From assembly GCF_000737065.1 (NCBI RefSeq), contig NZ_AQRC01000001.1, positions 434,001-498,000 of the forward strand: a stretch of DNA of 64,000 bases, read 5' to 3'. The position numbers were made by a program, and so were the translations under genes. This stretch comes from Thioclava atlantica. Its GTDB lineage: Bacteria; Pseudomonadota; Alphaproteobacteria; Rhodobacterales; Rhodobacteraceae. The notes beneath the pieces are model-generated. The model saw nothing but the letters and a program-made list of their open reading frames with translations, had not been told where the DNA came from and made no database searches. How positions within the stretch are numbered: position 1 is the first letter of the stretch; each line of letters begins with the position of its first letter. This document shows, one piece after another, positions 36,047 to 46,888 of the stretch.

Positions 36047-36047
<1 letters not shown>
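35118..36047 (-). CDS. DMT-superfamily EamA transporter
   Basis: A 309-residue inner-membrane protein with ten hydrophobic segments in two EamA repeats (first beginning VALMLAAFSMLTLMDAFAKL, second AFLALLAAFSFAGAVLLTRH). Members export amino acids or other small metabolites, but the substrate is unknown here. Its ATG overlaps the transketolase stop by 1 nt (TGATG), so tkt, this gene and the acyltransferase probably form one minus-strand transcript. Confidence 0.87.
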
Positions 36048-38065
<2,018 letters not shown>

Positions 38066-38102
38066 GACGGTTCCTTTCGCGGGGCAGCTCTACGGTTTGC
38101 GA

Positions 38103-38132
38103 CCCTGATAACAGGGTTCGGAGCGAGATCAA
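38103..38132 (-). promoter_or_regulatory. Candidate promoter of tkt with a palindrome at the -10
   Basis: On the minus strand TTGATC (38132-38127), 16-nt spacer, TATCAG (38110-38105). The -10 lies in the palindrome CCCTG-ATAA-CAGGG (38103-38116), a possible operator. The start codon is 40 nt downstream. Confidence 0.42.
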
Positions 38133-38259
38133 GCGCGGCCCACAAGTGCTTGGGGCAAAAGGGTGGGCTTGGCTTCGCCAACAGGGTTAAACTGCGCGAA
38201 ACCCTGCCCCCCGGCTGCGATTCGGGGAGGAAGCGGACGAAGAGGACGAGGAGGCGAGT

Positions 38260-38838
38260 ATGAGCGACATAGCCGAATACGAACGCCGGATCGCCTACGC
38301 GCTCGAACGGATCGGGCGCGGGGTCGAGACGCTCAAGCACAGAGGGGCCGCGCAGGCTGCGGCTGCGGCTGCCGCGACGGATGCGCCCGAACTCGAGGCG
38401 GAGGCGCCGGAGGCCGCGCTTGCGCCGGTGCCGGAGCAGGCCCCCGAAGTTGCGGCCGATCCCGCCGAGGTGGCCGAACTCAAGGCCGCGCTCGAGGCCG
38501 AGCGGCTCGCGAATGCGCAGCTCTCCGAACGCGTCCGCGCAATCCGCGAAAAGCAGGACACGACCCTGAATGCGATGGAACGCAAATACGGCGCGGCGGT
38601 GCGGGCGCAGGAAGCCGCCTTCAAGGAGGTCGCCGCGCTCAAGCAGGCCAATGCCGGTCTGATGGCGGCCAATCGCAAGCTGATGGATGAAGGCGTCGCC
38701 TTCTCCGACGAGGCTCTGATGGCCGAGTTGCAGGCCCTGCGCACCGCGCGCGAGAGCGAACGCGCCGAGCTCGAGCAGATCATCGCCGAGCTCGATCCGA
38801 TCATCGAAAGCGCAACGGGGGAGAGCGAAGATGCCTGA
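38260..38838 (+). CDS. Uncharacterised coiled-coil protein encoded upstream of zapA
   Basis: A 192-residue hydrophilic protein. A conserved N-terminus (IAEYERRIAYALERIGRGVE) is followed by an Ala/Pro/Glu linker and a long coiled coil from about residue 68 onward (AELKAALEAERLANAQLSER, QEAAFKEVAALKQANAGLMA). No signal peptide or membrane segment. The gene overlaps zapA by 8 nt, so the products are made together, and a role with ZapA at the Z-ring or nucleoid is plausible though unproven. Similar genes precede zapA in Rhodobacterales as I recall. Confidence 0.75.
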   Translation: MSDIAEYERRIAYALERIGRGVETLKHRGAAQAAAAAAATDAPELEAEAPEAALAPVPEQAPEVAADPAEVAELKAALEAERLANAQLSERVRAIREKQDTTLNAMERKYGAAVRAQEAAFKEVAALKQANAGLMAANRKLMDEGVAFSDEALMAELQALRTARESERAELEQIIAELDPIIESATGESEDA

Positions 38839-39208
38839 ACTGACGATTTCGGTGGGCGGGCGCGATTTCGAAGTCGCCTGCCAGCAGGGCGAAGAGCATT
38901 TCCTGCGCTCCGCCGCCGCGATGCTCGATGCCGAGGCGCAGACACTTCTGGGCCAGATCGGCCGCATTCCCGAGACCCGGATGCTGCTGATGGCGGGGCT
39001 GATGCTCGCCGACAAGGCGGCCGGGATCGAGGATCAGCTGCGCGAGACTCAGAACCGGCTCGGAGAATTGCAGGCCCGGATCGACCAGCTTCAGGCCAAT
39101 CCCGCGCAGGTCGAAGTGCCCGTGGTGCCGACCGAGGTGACCGATACGCTGGCCGAGATCGCCGCGCGGGCCGAAGCCCTGGCCGATCGGGTGGAGGAAG
39201 ACGTATGA
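38831..39208 (+). CDS. zapA: Cell division protein ZapA
   Basis: FtsZ-ring stabiliser. The 125 residues have the ZapA globular head (LTISVGGRDFEVACQQGEEH, then FLRSAAAMLDAEAQTLLGQI) and a C-terminal coiled coil (GIEDQLRETQNRLGELQARI). ETRMLLMAGLMLADK is the conserved helix. It overlaps the coiled-coil gene upstream (8 nt) and the MliC-like gene downstream (ATGA). Confidence 0.9.
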   Translation: MPELTISVGGRDFEVACQQGEEHFLRSAAAMLDAEAQTLLGQIGRIPETRMLLMAGLMLADKAAGIEDQLRETQNRLGELQARIDQLQANPAQVEVPVVPTEVTDTLAEIAARAEALADRVEEDV

Positions 39209-39594
39209 GGGCAGGGCGCCTTCTGGTCGCCCTCTCCCTTGGCCTCGCGGGCCCGGCGCTGGCGCAGGAAGCCGGACAGGCCGAGAGGCTCACGCCGGTC
39301 GATGCCGCCCCCGATATTCCCGCCGTCGTCACCCGCGTCTATGTTTGCGAGCGCAGCGCGCGGGTGCCGGTCGTCTATCTCAATGACAGCGATCCGCAGC
39401 GCGTCGTTCTCATGATCGAGGGACGGCTTGTGGCGATGGACCATATCCGCTCGGCCGATGGCGCGAAATATGCCGAGGATGGCGAGGGCGCGGCGGGCTA
39501 TGTCTGGTGGACCAAGGGGGCCGGCGCGATGCTCGACTGGATCGCCGAGGATGGCGAGGCCCAGGCTCTGCTGAGCGGCTGCCAGGAAGAATGA
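39205..39594 (+). CDS. MliC-family lysozyme-inhibitor-like secreted protein
   Basis: A 129-residue exported protein. A signal peptide (RLLVALSLGLAGPALAQ) is followed by a compact domain with YVCERSARVPVVYLND, RVVLMIEGRLVAMDH, and YAEDGEGAAGYVWWTKGAGA, the pattern of the MliC/PliC C-type lysozyme inhibitors; the two cysteines (about residues 49 and 126) would form the conserved disulphide. There is no lipobox, so it should be soluble in the periplasm. Its start overlaps the zapA stop (ATGA), an unexpected partner for a division gene. Confidence 0.75.
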   Translation: MRAGRLLVALSLGLAGPALAQEAGQAERLTPVDAAPDIPAVVTRVYVCERSARVPVVYLNDSDPQRVVLMIEGRLVAMDHIRSADGAKYAEDGEGAAGYVWWTKGAGAMLDWIAEDGEAQALLSGCQEE

Positions 39595-39669
39595 GCCCGC
39601 GTTCCTGATCCCGTCCTGCGCCGGTAGGGAGCGGCGCCTCTTGGCGACTGAGTGCGCCGGGGAGAGAAG

Positions 39670-39703
39670 ATCCCCGCCGGGCGGATGCCGCCGGCGGGGA
39701 TAT
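39670..39703. repeat. Dispersed intergenic repeat, copy 2, inside a perfect inverted repeat
   Basis: ATCCCCGCCGG (39670-39680) and CCGGCGGGGAT (39691-39701) are 11-bp perfect arms. The right arm belongs to the same 20-mer found at 24052. No T-run follows on either strand, so it is not a clear terminator although it lies between converging zapA and purF transcripts. Confidence 0.6.
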
Positions 39704-39722
39704 CTCGGTCAGATGAAGAGCT

Positions 39723-41198
39723 TTACTCGGCGGCCTTCATCTCGAAACCCTTCTCAAGCTGGTCCGAGGGGGTGATCGGATATTCGCCCGAGAAGCAGGC
39801 ATCGCAATATTGCGGGCAGGCGTTGTTGCGGCCCTCGGCCTCGCCCACCGCACGGTAGAGCCCGTCGAGCGAGATGAATTTCAGGCTGTCGACGCCAACC
39901 CATTGACGCATCTCTTCTTCGGTCATCTGTGCCGCGAGCAGCTTGTCGCGGTTGGGCGTGTCCACACCGTAGAAGCACGGCCAGGCGGTGGGCGGGGAGG
40001 CGATCCGGAAATGCACCTCCTTGGCGCCCGCGTCGAGGATCATGTCCTTGATCTTCCGCGAGGTCGTGCCCCGCACGACCGAGTCGTCCACCAGGATCAC
40101 CCGCTTGCCGCGGATCAGCGACTTGTTGACGTTGAGCTTGAGGCGCACGCCCATGTTGCGGATCTGCTCGGTCGGCTCGATGAAGGTGCGGCCCATATAC
40201 TGGTTGCGCGTGATGCCGAGCGCGAAGGGGATGCCGCTTTCCTGGCTATAGCCGATCGCGGCAGGGGTGCCGCTGTCGGGCACGGGGCAGACGAGATCCG
40301 CGTCGACCGGGGCTTCGCGGGCCAGTTCCACGCCGATTGCGCGGCGGGTCTCATAGACCGAGCGGCCGCCGATGATGCTGTCGGGGCGCGAGAAATAGAC
40401 ATGTTCGAAGATGCAGAAGCGGCCCGTCGAGGGGCCGAAGGGGCGCGAGCTTTCGATATGGCCGTCCTGAATGACGACCATCTCGCCGGGATCGATCTCG
40501 CGCACGAATTCCGCGCCGATGATGTCGAGCGCGCAGGTTTCCGAGCTGAGCACGTAGCCCTTGTCGCCGATCCGGCCGAGCACGAGCGGGCGCACGCCCA
40601 GCGGGTCGCGCACGCCGATCAGTTTGGTGCGGGTCATCGCCACCACCGAGAAGGCCCCTTCGACGCGGCGCAGCGCGTCGGCGATCCGGTCGGCGTGCTT
40701 GCGCTGGATCGAACGCGCCATCAGGTGGATGATGCATTCGCTGTCCGAGCTGGACTGGAAGATCGCGCCGCGCTCGATCAGCTCGCGGCGGAGCGCTTCG
40801 GCATTGGTCAGGTTGCCGTTATGCGCGACCGCGCAGCCGCCCATCGAGAACTCGCCGAAGAAGGGCTGGATGTCGCGGATCACCGCGGCCTTGGAGCCGG
40901 CGGTGGAGTAGCGCACATGGCCGATCGCGACGTCGCCGGGCAGCGTCTCCATCAGGCTCGACTTGGTGAAATTGTCGCGCACATAGCCGAAACGGTGGGC
41001 GGAGTTGAACCCTTTCTCCGGGTCATGGGCGACGATGCCGCCCGCTTCCTGGCCGCGATGCTGGAGTGCGTGAAGCCCGAGCGCCACGAAATTCGCGGCG
41101 TCCGAGACCCCGACCACGCCGAAGACGCCGCATTCCTCCTTGAGGTGGTCGTCGTCGAACGGATGGGCGAAATGATGTTTGTCGGCGGGGCAGGACAT
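39723..41198 (-). CDS. purF: Amidophosphoribosyltransferase
   Basis: First committed step of purine synthesis: PRPP plus glutamine to phosphoribosylamine. The 491 residues begin with a short propeptide that ends before the Ntn nucleophile Cys in LKEECGVFGVVG, followed by HALQHRGQEAGG. The phosphoribosyltransferase domain carries the PRPP loop VILVDDSVVRGTTSRKI. Cysteines near the C-terminus (NACPQYCDACFSGEYP) fit the Fe-S-containing B. subtilis-type enzyme. ATG 41198 gives the normal propeptide length. cvpA lies just upstream, the classic cvpA-purF pair. Confidence 0.96.
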   Translation of the reverse strand: MSCPADKHHFAHPFDDDHLKEECGVFGVVGVSDAANFVALGLHALQHRGQEAGGIVAHDPEKGFNSAHRFGYVRDNFTKSSLMETLPGDVAIGHVRYSTAGSKAAVIRDIQPFFGEFSMGGCAVAHNGNLTNAEALRRELIERGAIFQSSSDSECIIHLMARSIQRKHADRIADALRRVEGAFSVVAMTRTKLIGVRDPLGVRPLVLGRIGDKGYVLSSETCALDIIGAEFVREIDPGEMVVIQDGHIESSRPFGPSTGRFCIFEHVYFSRPDSIIGGRSVYETRRAIGVELAREAPVDADLVCPVPDSGTPAAIGYSQESGIPFALGITRNQYMGRTFIEPTEQIRNMGVRLKLNVNKSLIRGKRVILVDDSVVRGTTSRKIKDMILDAGAKEVHFRIASPPTAWPCFYGVDTPNRDKLLAAQMTEEEMRQWVGVDSLKFISLDGLYRAVGEAEGRNNACPQYCDACFSGEYPITPSDQLEKGFEMKAAE

Positions 41199-41253
41199 GG
41201 CAGCAGCTCCGAATGGTGCGAGGGCGGGCACTGCGCGCCCTCATAAAGCCAAA

Positions 41254-41277
41254 CGCGAGGGCTGTTAACCCCTCGCG
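41254..41277 (-). terminator. Hairpin between cvpA and purF
   Basis: CGCGAGGG (41254-41261) pairs with CCCTCGCG (41270-41277). On the minus strand it is followed by TTTGGCTTT, a weak T-rich tail. It lies 26 nt after the cvpA stop and could be a terminator or an attenuator for purF. Confidence 0.5.
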
Positions 41278-41302
41278 CTGGAAATCCGTCATCTCGATGT
41301 CA

Positions 41303-41917
41303 TCAATTGCCGGCAGCGGGAGGCAATTGATCGGTGCGCGCGGGCGCATCCGTCGCGCCTTCCGGCGCAGGGCAGGCGGAGACGAGTTGCTCGTAGCGGC
41401 CCACGATCCAGCCGGGCGCATCGGCCGGCATCGATTCGTCGAGCTGGGCCGAGACATTCGCGAAGACCTTGGCCGAGCGCGAGTCGTCGACCACCGGGAT
41501 CGGATCGTTGCTCATGACGCGATCATAGACGACGAAGGCCACGGCCACGAGGATCACGCCGCGCAGCACCCCGAACAGGAAGCCCAGACCCTGGTCGATC
41601 CCGCCAAGCGCCGAGCGCTGCACCGCGGAGGCGAAGAGCGGCGTGAGGATCGAGAACACGACCAGCGCGAGGGCAAAGACCACGGCGAAGCCGCCGATCA
41701 TCCCCATTTCGCAGCTATTGCCGATGAACCTGTCGAGGAAGGGCAGTTGCTGCACCAGAGGGCGCGCCTCGTTGGCGAACATGTAGGCGACGATGGCGGC
41801 GGCGATCCAGCCGACGATCGCCAGCGCCTCGCGGACGAACCCGCGCGCATAGGCGAGGATCGCCGAGAGTATGATGACAACCGCCACGATGGCATCGACG
41901 ATGGTGAACCCGTCCAT
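41303..41917 (-). CDS. cvpA: CvpA family membrane protein
   Basis: A 204-residue inner-membrane protein with four hydrophobic segments (first: FTIVDAIVAVVIILSAILAY) and the family-typical ARGFVREALAIVGW loop. Known for colicin V production and, in several bacteria, for envelope or biofilm roles; biochemical function is unresolved. It precedes purF as in E. coli. The last 50 residues are a hydrophilic Pro/Ala tail. A GGAGCG site precedes the ATG. Confidence 0.9.
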   Translation of the reverse strand: MDGFTIVDAIVAVVIILSAILAYARGFVREALAIVGWIAAAIVAYMFANEARPLVQQLPFLDRFIGNSCEMGMIGGFAVVFALALVVFSILTPLFASAVQRSALGGIDQGLGFLFGVLRGVILVAVAFVVYDRVMSNDPIPVVDDSRSAKVFANVSAQLDESMPADAPGWIVGRYEQLVSACPAPEGATDAPARTDQLPPAAGN

Positions 41918-41940
41918 TTGCGCTCCCTGTGTCGTTCGCG

Positions 41941-43305
41941 CTAGCCCGCGCCGAACATCTCTCCTGTGAAGGTCACGAGATCGCCCAGCCTGCGCAACGC
42001 CATCCCGCTCTCGCCATCAATCTTCGTTCCCGACGGCGCGACCGCTTGTGAAAAACCAAGTTTCGCCGCTTCTTTCAACCTGTTTTCGGCCTGACCCACC
42101 GGACGCAGCGCTCCGGAGAGACTGATTTCGCCGAAAACCACCATATCGGCGGGCAGGGCGGCGTCTTCGCGCGCACTCAGGAGCGCGGCCGCGGCGGCGA
42201 GGTCGGCGGCGGGTTCCACCACCTTCATGCCGCCCGCCACGTTGAGAAACACGTCGAGCCCCGCGAAGGGGATGCCGCAGCGGCTTTCGAGTACCGCGAG
42301 GATGGTCGAGATCCGCCCCGCATCGAGGCCGACGACGGTGCGCCGCGGCGAGGCGAGAGAGGAGGGGGCGACCAGCGCCTGGATCTCGGTGAGCACGGGG
42401 CGCGTGCCTTCGATGCCTGCGAAAACGGCCGATCCGGGCGCGGGCTGGCCGCGTTCGGAGAGAAACAGCGCCGAGGGGTTCGCTACCTCGGCAAGCCCCG
42501 ATCCGGTCATCTCGAAGACGCCGATTTCCGAGGCCGGGCCGAAGCGGTTCTTCACCGCCCGCAGGATCCGGAACTGGTGGCCGCGCTCGCCCTCGAAGTA
42601 AAGGACCGTGTCGACCATGTGCTCGATCACGCGGGGCCCCGCGATCTGGCCTTCCTTGGTGACGTGGCCCACCAGGACCACCGCCGTGCCGCGCCGCTTG
42701 GCGAAGGTGACAAGCTCGTGAGCGGCCGCGCGCAACTGGCTGACCGAGCCCGGCGCGCTGTCGACGCTGTCCGACCACATGGTCTGGATCGAATCGATGA
42801 TCACGAGATCGGGGCGCTCGGTCTCGAGCGTGGTGAGGATGTCGCGCAGGTTGGTTTCCGCACCCAGCTTGACCGGCGCATCCGCGAGGCCGAGCCTCTG
42901 GGCCCGCATCCGCACCTGGCTGGCCGCCTCCTCACCCGAGATGTAGAACGCCTTGAGGCCCGCCCGCGCGAAACTCGCCGTGGCCTGCAGCAGAAGGGTG
43001 GATTTCCCGATCCCCGGATCGCCGCCCACGAGCACGGCGCTCGCGGGGACGAGCCCGCCGCCCAGGACACGGTCGAGTTCGGCCATCCCGGACCGCGCCC
43101 GCGGGGGCGGGGTCTCGCGCGTGTCGAGCGCCGAGAGCGCGATCACCTTGCCCTTGGCCGCACCGAGCCCCGAGCCGGGCGTCGCCGAGAGCGGGCTTTC
43201 CTCGTGGATCGAGTTCCACGCCCCGCAGGCATCGCAGCGGCCCGACCACTTGGCATGGCTCGCCCCGCATTCGGAGCAGCGAAAGATGGGGGAGGATTTG
43301 GCCAT
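41941..43305 (-). CDS. radA: DNA repair protein RadA
   Basis: Helicase that promotes branch migration during recombination. The 454 residues have the N-terminal C4 zinc finger (CSECGASHAKWSGRCDACGA), Walker A (LVGGDPGIGKSTLLLQAT), Walker B (RPDLVIIDSIQTMW), the RadA-specific KNRFG motif (AVKNRFGPASEIGVFEM) and the C-terminal Lon-like domain (SLSGALRPVGQAENRLKEAA). Standard length. It follows cvpA convergently close on the same strand (23 nt). Confidence 0.96.
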   Translation of the reverse strand: MAKSSPIFRCSECGASHAKWSGRCDACGAWNSIHEESPLSATPGSGLGAAKGKVIALSALDTRETPPPRARSGMAELDRVLGGGLVPASAVLVGGDPGIGKSTLLLQATASFARAGLKAFYISGEEAASQVRMRAQRLGLADAPVKLGAETNLRDILTTLETERPDLVIIDSIQTMWSDSVDSAPGSVSQLRAAAHELVTFAKRRGTAVVLVGHVTKEGQIAGPRVIEHMVDTVLYFEGERGHQFRILRAVKNRFGPASEIGVFEMTGSGLAEVANPSALFLSERGQPAPGSAVFAGIEGTRPVLTEIQALVAPSSLASPRRTVVGLDAGRISTILAVLESRCGIPFAGLDVFLNVAGGMKVVEPAADLAAAAALLSAREDAALPADMVVFGEISLSGALRPVGQAENRLKEAAKLGFSQAVAPSGTKIDGESGMALRRLGDLVTFTGEMFGAG

Positions 43306-43347
43306 CGGGTCCCTTGGTTCAATTGAGTGCCGCGCGCGCGGCGCGCG

Positions 43348-44163
43348 TCAGCTGCGTTCGAGATTGGCGGCGATCAGATCGGCGCATTGCGCGGGATGGG
43401 TCACGGGCAGCATATGGCCCGCGCCCTGGATGCAGGCAACTCCCACATCGGGCAGCCGCGCCGCGATCGCCTCGGCCACTTTCGGCATGGTCGGCGGCGA
43501 GCGGTCGCCATGGATGATCATCGCGGGCGCGTCGATCCCCTCGATCCCGCCGGCCCGGGCGATGCCGGCCGGGTCCTCGAAATTGGCGCGCGAGATGTTC
43601 TCGACCATCGGCATCGAGGCGATGAAGCGCTCGCGATGGGCTTCGGAATAGCTCTCCCAGGGCTGGCCGGTGCCCCAGTCGCGCATGAAGCCGTGCGCGG
43701 CGGGCTCGCAATCGCCTTCCGCCATCAGCGCCTCGAAATGGTCCTGCTTGGCGCGCAGGGCCTGCCAGTCGGGATCGCTCTCGGGCAGCGCCGCGAAGAG
43801 CACGGGCTCGATCAGGGTGAGCGAGCGCACCGCCTCGGGCGCGCCCACCGCGATGCGCAGCGCCACGCTCGCGCCGAAGCTGTGCCCGATCAGGTCCACA
43901 GGACGCTCGATGAAGCTCGCGGCGATCCGGGTGACCTGGGTCTGGAACGCGCCGGGCTCGGCGGGGTCGCCGCGCCAGGGCGCGGACTGGCCGTGGCTCG
44001 GCTGATCGAAGGCGATGGTGGAGAGCTCGCCCGCGAAAGGCTCGAGCGCGCCCGCCCAGAGGTTGGAACTGCCAAGCGTGCAATGGATGGCGATCGCGGG
44101 GCGCGCGCCATGACCGAAGCTCTGCCAGAAGATCTCGGCGCCTTGCCGGAGGTCGCGGGGCAT
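43348..44163 (-). CDS. Alpha/beta hydrolase
   Basis: A 271-residue serine hydrolase fold. The nucleophile elbow is GHSFGASVAL, the charge-relay His lies in IQGAGHMLPVTHP, and the acid in MIIHGDRSPP. A DQPSHGQS segment follows strand 4, as in many esterase/lipase-type hydrolases. The substrate is unknown. ATG 44163 begins 2 nt after the stop of the DsbA-like gene, so the two are translated in series and may act on the same compound. Longer frame reading back to 44790 belongs to the other gene. Confidence 0.85.
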   Translation of the reverse strand: MPRDLRQGAEIFWQSFGHGARPAIAIHCTLGSSNLWAGALEPFAGELSTIAFDQPSHGQSAPWRGDPAEPGAFQTQVTRIAASFIERPVDLIGHSFGASVALRIAVGAPEAVRSLTLIEPVLFAALPESDPDWQALRAKQDHFEALMAEGDCEPAAHGFMRDWGTGQPWESYSEAHRERFIASMPMVENISRANFEDPAGIARAGGIEGIDAPAMIIHGDRSPPTMPKVAEAIAARLPDVGVACIQGAGHMLPVTHPAQCADLIAANLERS

Positions 44164-44165
44164 GC

Positions 44166-44765
44166 TCAGAGCGTTCCCAGATGTTCGTCGAGAAGGGCGA
44201 GGCGATCCTGCCCCCAGAACCGTTCGTCGGTCTCGGCCACGATATAGAAGGGCGAGCCGAAGACGCCGCGCTCGACCGCTTCCTCGAGGTTTCTCTCGTA
44301 GGTGGTCGCGCCTTCGAAGAGCCCGGTGGTCACCAGATTGCCGTCGAAGCCGTTCGCCTCGAGCGCCTCGCGGATCACCTCGTCGCTGCCGATATCCTTG
44401 TCCTCGGCCCAGACCGCGCGCAGGATCGAATGGACCAGCCCGCCCACGTCTCCGGTGCCGGCCTTCTGCGCCGCGATGATCGCGTAGGAGGCGGGCGCGG
44501 GGTTCGGCGGATAGCCGGGCGGGGTGAAGTTCATCGGCATGCCGAGCTTTGCCGACCAGCGCTTGAGTTCCTGCATCCGGTAGTCCATCCGGCATTTCGG
44601 ACGCTGCGCGGGACGCACGCCCCCGGTGCGGTCGAACAGGCCCAGAAGGTCGATCGGCTTGTAGACGATTTCCGCCTCGTGACGCTTCGCGATTTCCTCG
44701 AGACGCAGTCCCGCAAGGTAGACCCAGGGGCTGAACGTGCCGAAAAAGTAGTCGATCCGTGCCAT
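44166..44765 (-). CDS. DsbA-like 2-hydroxychromene-2-carboxylate isomerase family protein
   Basis: A 199-residue thioredoxin-fold enzyme of the kappa-class GST/HCCA isomerase group. It begins RIDYFFGTFSPWVYLAGLRL, where FSPWVYL replaces the CXXC of true DsbA, with Ser at the glutathione-activating position. ERGVFGSPFYIVAETDERFW near the C-terminus is diagnostic. The ATG at 44765 is chosen from homologues. It is followed at 2 nt by an alpha/beta hydrolase; a joint role in aromatic or xenobiotic breakdown is possible but not shown. Confidence 0.87.
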   Translation of the reverse strand: MARIDYFFGTFSPWVYLAGLRLEEIAKRHEAEIVYKPIDLLGLFDRTGGVRPAQRPKCRMDYRMQELKRWSAKLGMPMNFTPPGYPPNPAPASYAIIAAQKAGTGDVGGLVHSILRAVWAEDKDIGSDEVIREALEANGFDGNLVTTGLFEGATTYERNLEEAVERGVFGSPFYIVAETDERFWGQDRLALLDEHLGTL

Positions 44766-44778
44766 TGTTAACACTTTC

Positions 44779-44808
44779 TTGACGGTCCAAATTGCCGCCA
44801 CGCTACCC
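44779..44808 (+). promoter_or_regulatory. Candidate promoter of prs
   Basis: TTGACG at 44779-44784 is a good -35. The -10 is poor (CTACCC at 44803-44808 with 18-nt spacing). The leader to the ATG would be about 70 nt. Confidence 0.4.
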
Positions 44809-44882
44809 CGGTGATAAGGCAGGCGCAATCAAGCGAATCCCGCCGGGACCCAACCGGCACGAGACCTCGAGGAATTGGCCCC

Positions 44883-45902
44883 ATGTCCGTCGTCACCGAA
44901 CCCAAACTCATCTCCGGCAATGCGAACAAGCCGCTCGCGCAATCCATCGCGCGTCGCATGTCGATGCATCGTGGCATGTCGGTGGGGCTGGTCGATGCCC
45001 GCGTCGAACGCTTCAACGATCAGGAAATCTTCGTCGAAGTCTACGAGAACGTCCGCGGCGAGGACATGTTCATCATCCAGCCGACCTCGAACCCGGCCAA
45101 TGACAACCTGATGGAGCTCCTGATCATCACCGACGCACTCAAGCGCTCCTCGGCCGACCGGATCACCGCCGTCATCCCCTATTTCGGCTATGCCCGTCAG
45201 GACCGGCGCACCAAGGCGCGCACCCCGATCTCGGCGAAGCTGGTCGCGAACCTGCTCACCGAGGCGGGCGTGGACCGCATCCTGACGCTCGATTTGCACG
45301 CCGCCCAGATCCAGGGCTTCTTCGACATTCCGGTGGACAATCTCTATGCCTCGCCGGTCTTCGCGCTCGACATCCTGCACCACTTCCGTGGCCAGCTCGA
45401 CGATGTGATGGTGGTCTCGCCCGATGTCGGCGGCGTGGCCCGCGCGCGCGAGCTTGCCAAGCGCATCGGCGCGCCGCTCTCGATCGTGGACAAGCGTCGC
45501 GAGAAGGCGGGCGAAGTGGCCGGCATGACCGTGATCGGTGACGTCTCGGGCAAGAAATGCATCATCGTCGACGATATCTGCGACACGGCGGGAACGCTGT
45601 GCAAGGCCGCCGAAGTGCTGATGGAAGCGGGCGCGACCGAGGTGCACGCCTATATCAGCCACGGCGTTCTGTCGGGCCCCGCGGTGGAGCGGATCACCAA
45701 TTCGGTGATGAAATCGCTCGTGATCACCGACTCGATCGAGCCGACGGAGGCGGTGAAAACCGCCCGCAACATCCGCATCGTGCCGACCGCCCCGATGTTC
45801 GCCCAGGCGATCCTCAATACCTGGTCGGGCACCTCGGTCTCCTCGCTTTTCGAGACCGACACGCTGGTCCCGATCTACGAGGGCATGTATTCGCGCGACT
45901 GA
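44883..45902 (+). CDS. prs: Ribose-phosphate pyrophosphokinase (PRPP synthetase)
   Basis: Makes PRPP for purine, pyrimidine, His, Trp and NAD synthesis. The 339 residues include the flexible-loop region [19 protein letters not shown], the PRPP-synthetase signature [20 protein letters not shown], and the pyrophosphate/ribose-P loop [21 protein letters not shown] 44883 lies in good agreement with family N-termini ([15 protein letters not shown]). It is about 20 residues longer than the E. coli enzyme, mainly in the loop around GQLDDVMVV and at the C-terminus. Terminator follows. Confidence 0.95.
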   Translation: MSVVTEPKLISGNANKPLAQSIARRMSMHRGMSVGLVDARVERFNDQEIFVEVYENVRGEDMFIIQPTSNPANDNLMELLIITDALKRSSADRITAVIPYFGYARQDRRTKARTPISAKLVANLLTEAGVDRILTLDLHAAQIQGFFDIPVDNLYASPVFALDILHHFRGQLDDVMVVSPDVGGVARARELAKRIGAPLSIVDKRREKAGEVAGMTVIGDVSGKKCIIVDDICDTAGTLCKAAEVLMEAGATEVHAYISHGVLSGPAVERITNSVMKSLVITDSIEPTEAVKTARNIRIVPTAPMFAQAILNTWSGTSVSSLFETDTLVPIYEGMYSRD

Positions 45903-45929
45903 GCGCGCCGCGCGTTTCGCGATTTTCGA

Positions 45930-45960
45930 AGGCCCGGAGCAGAGCAGCTCCGGGCCTTTC
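45930..45960 (+). terminator. Rho-independent terminator of prs
   Basis: AGGCCCGGAGC (45930-45940) pairs with GCTCCGGGCCT (45947-45957), loop AGAGCA, then TTTC. Confidence 0.85.
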
Positions 45961-45984
45961 GCATCCGCGACCGTCGAAAAGCCG

Positions 45985-46866
45985 ATGGACAACCGCGTCT
46001 TCAGGCGCTTCCTTGTGCCCATGCGCCTCTTCGCCCTCACCGCCCTCGTGATGATCGCCTTCGCCGCGAATTCGGTGCTCAACCGGATGGCGGTGCATGA
46101 TGCGGGCTGGGGGCCGGCGGCGACGGGCTTCGTGCGGCTCGCCTCGGGGGCGCTGGTGCTTCTGGCGCTCGCGATCCGCGCGAAGGGAACGGCGGGGCTG
46201 CGGCTGCCGCCCGCCATTCTCGGCGCGGGGGTGGCGACGCTCTCGCTCTATATCTTCGGCTTTTCCATCGCGAGCGGGCTGATCGACGCGGGCGTAGGTG
46301 CGCTGACGCTGTTCGCGATGGTGCAGATCACCATGTTCGCAGGCGCGCTCTGGACGCGCGAGGCGATCTCGCTGTGGCGCTGGATCGGGGCGGGGCTGGC
46401 CTTCGCGGGGCTTGCGGTTCTGCTGCTGCCCGCTTCGGGCGGGACCCATATCGACCCGCGGGGCTTTGCGCTGATGGCGCTCGCGGGGGTCGGCTGGGGG
46501 CTCTATTCGCTCAACGGGCGCCGTGCGGGCGCTCCGCTCGTCGCGACCGCGCTCAATTTCGCGCTGGCCGCGGCGCTCGCGCTGATCTGGATGCTGGGGG
46601 CGGACGATTGGGGGAAGGGGGCAAGCTGGGGCTGGGCGCCTGCGCTCCTGTCGGGGGCGGTGACCTCGGGGATGGGCTATGCGCTCTGGTATCGCGTGCT
46701 GCCGCAGATCCCCGCCAGCCTCGCCGCGATCGCCCAACTCTCGGTGCCGCTGATCGCCGCGCTCGGCGGTGCGCTGCTTCTCGCCGAGATCCCCTCGGCG
46801 CGGTTCTGGCTGGCGGCAACGCTGGTGATCGGAGGGATCGCCCTCTCGCTTCGGCGCGCGCCTTGA
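45985..46866 (+). CDS. DMT-superfamily EamA transporter
   Basis: A 293-residue inner-membrane exporter with about ten hydrophobic segments in two repeats (LFALTALVMIAFAANSVLNR; GFALMALAGVGWGLYSLNGR). ATG 46021 (residue 13) is a possible alternative start; neither has a strong ribosome-binding site. It sits between the prs terminator and sodB and is probably transcribed alone. Substrate unknown; similarity to the other EamA genes in the window is only family-level. Confidence 0.85.
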   Translation: MDNRVFRRFLVPMRLFALTALVMIAFAANSVLNRMAVHDAGWGPAATGFVRLASGALVLLALAIRAKGTAGLRLPPAILGAGVATLSLYIFGFSIASGLIDAGVGALTLFAMVQITMFAGALWTREAISLWRWIGAGLAFAGLAVLLLPASGGTHIDPRGFALMALAGVGWGLYSLNGRRAGAPLVATALNFALAAALALIWMLGADDWGKGASWGWAPALLSGAVTSGMGYALWYRVLPQIPASLAAIAQLSVPLIAALGGALLLAEIPSARFWLAATLVIGGIALSLRRAP

Positions 46867-46888
46867 GCCTTCCTCTGCGGAAACGGGC

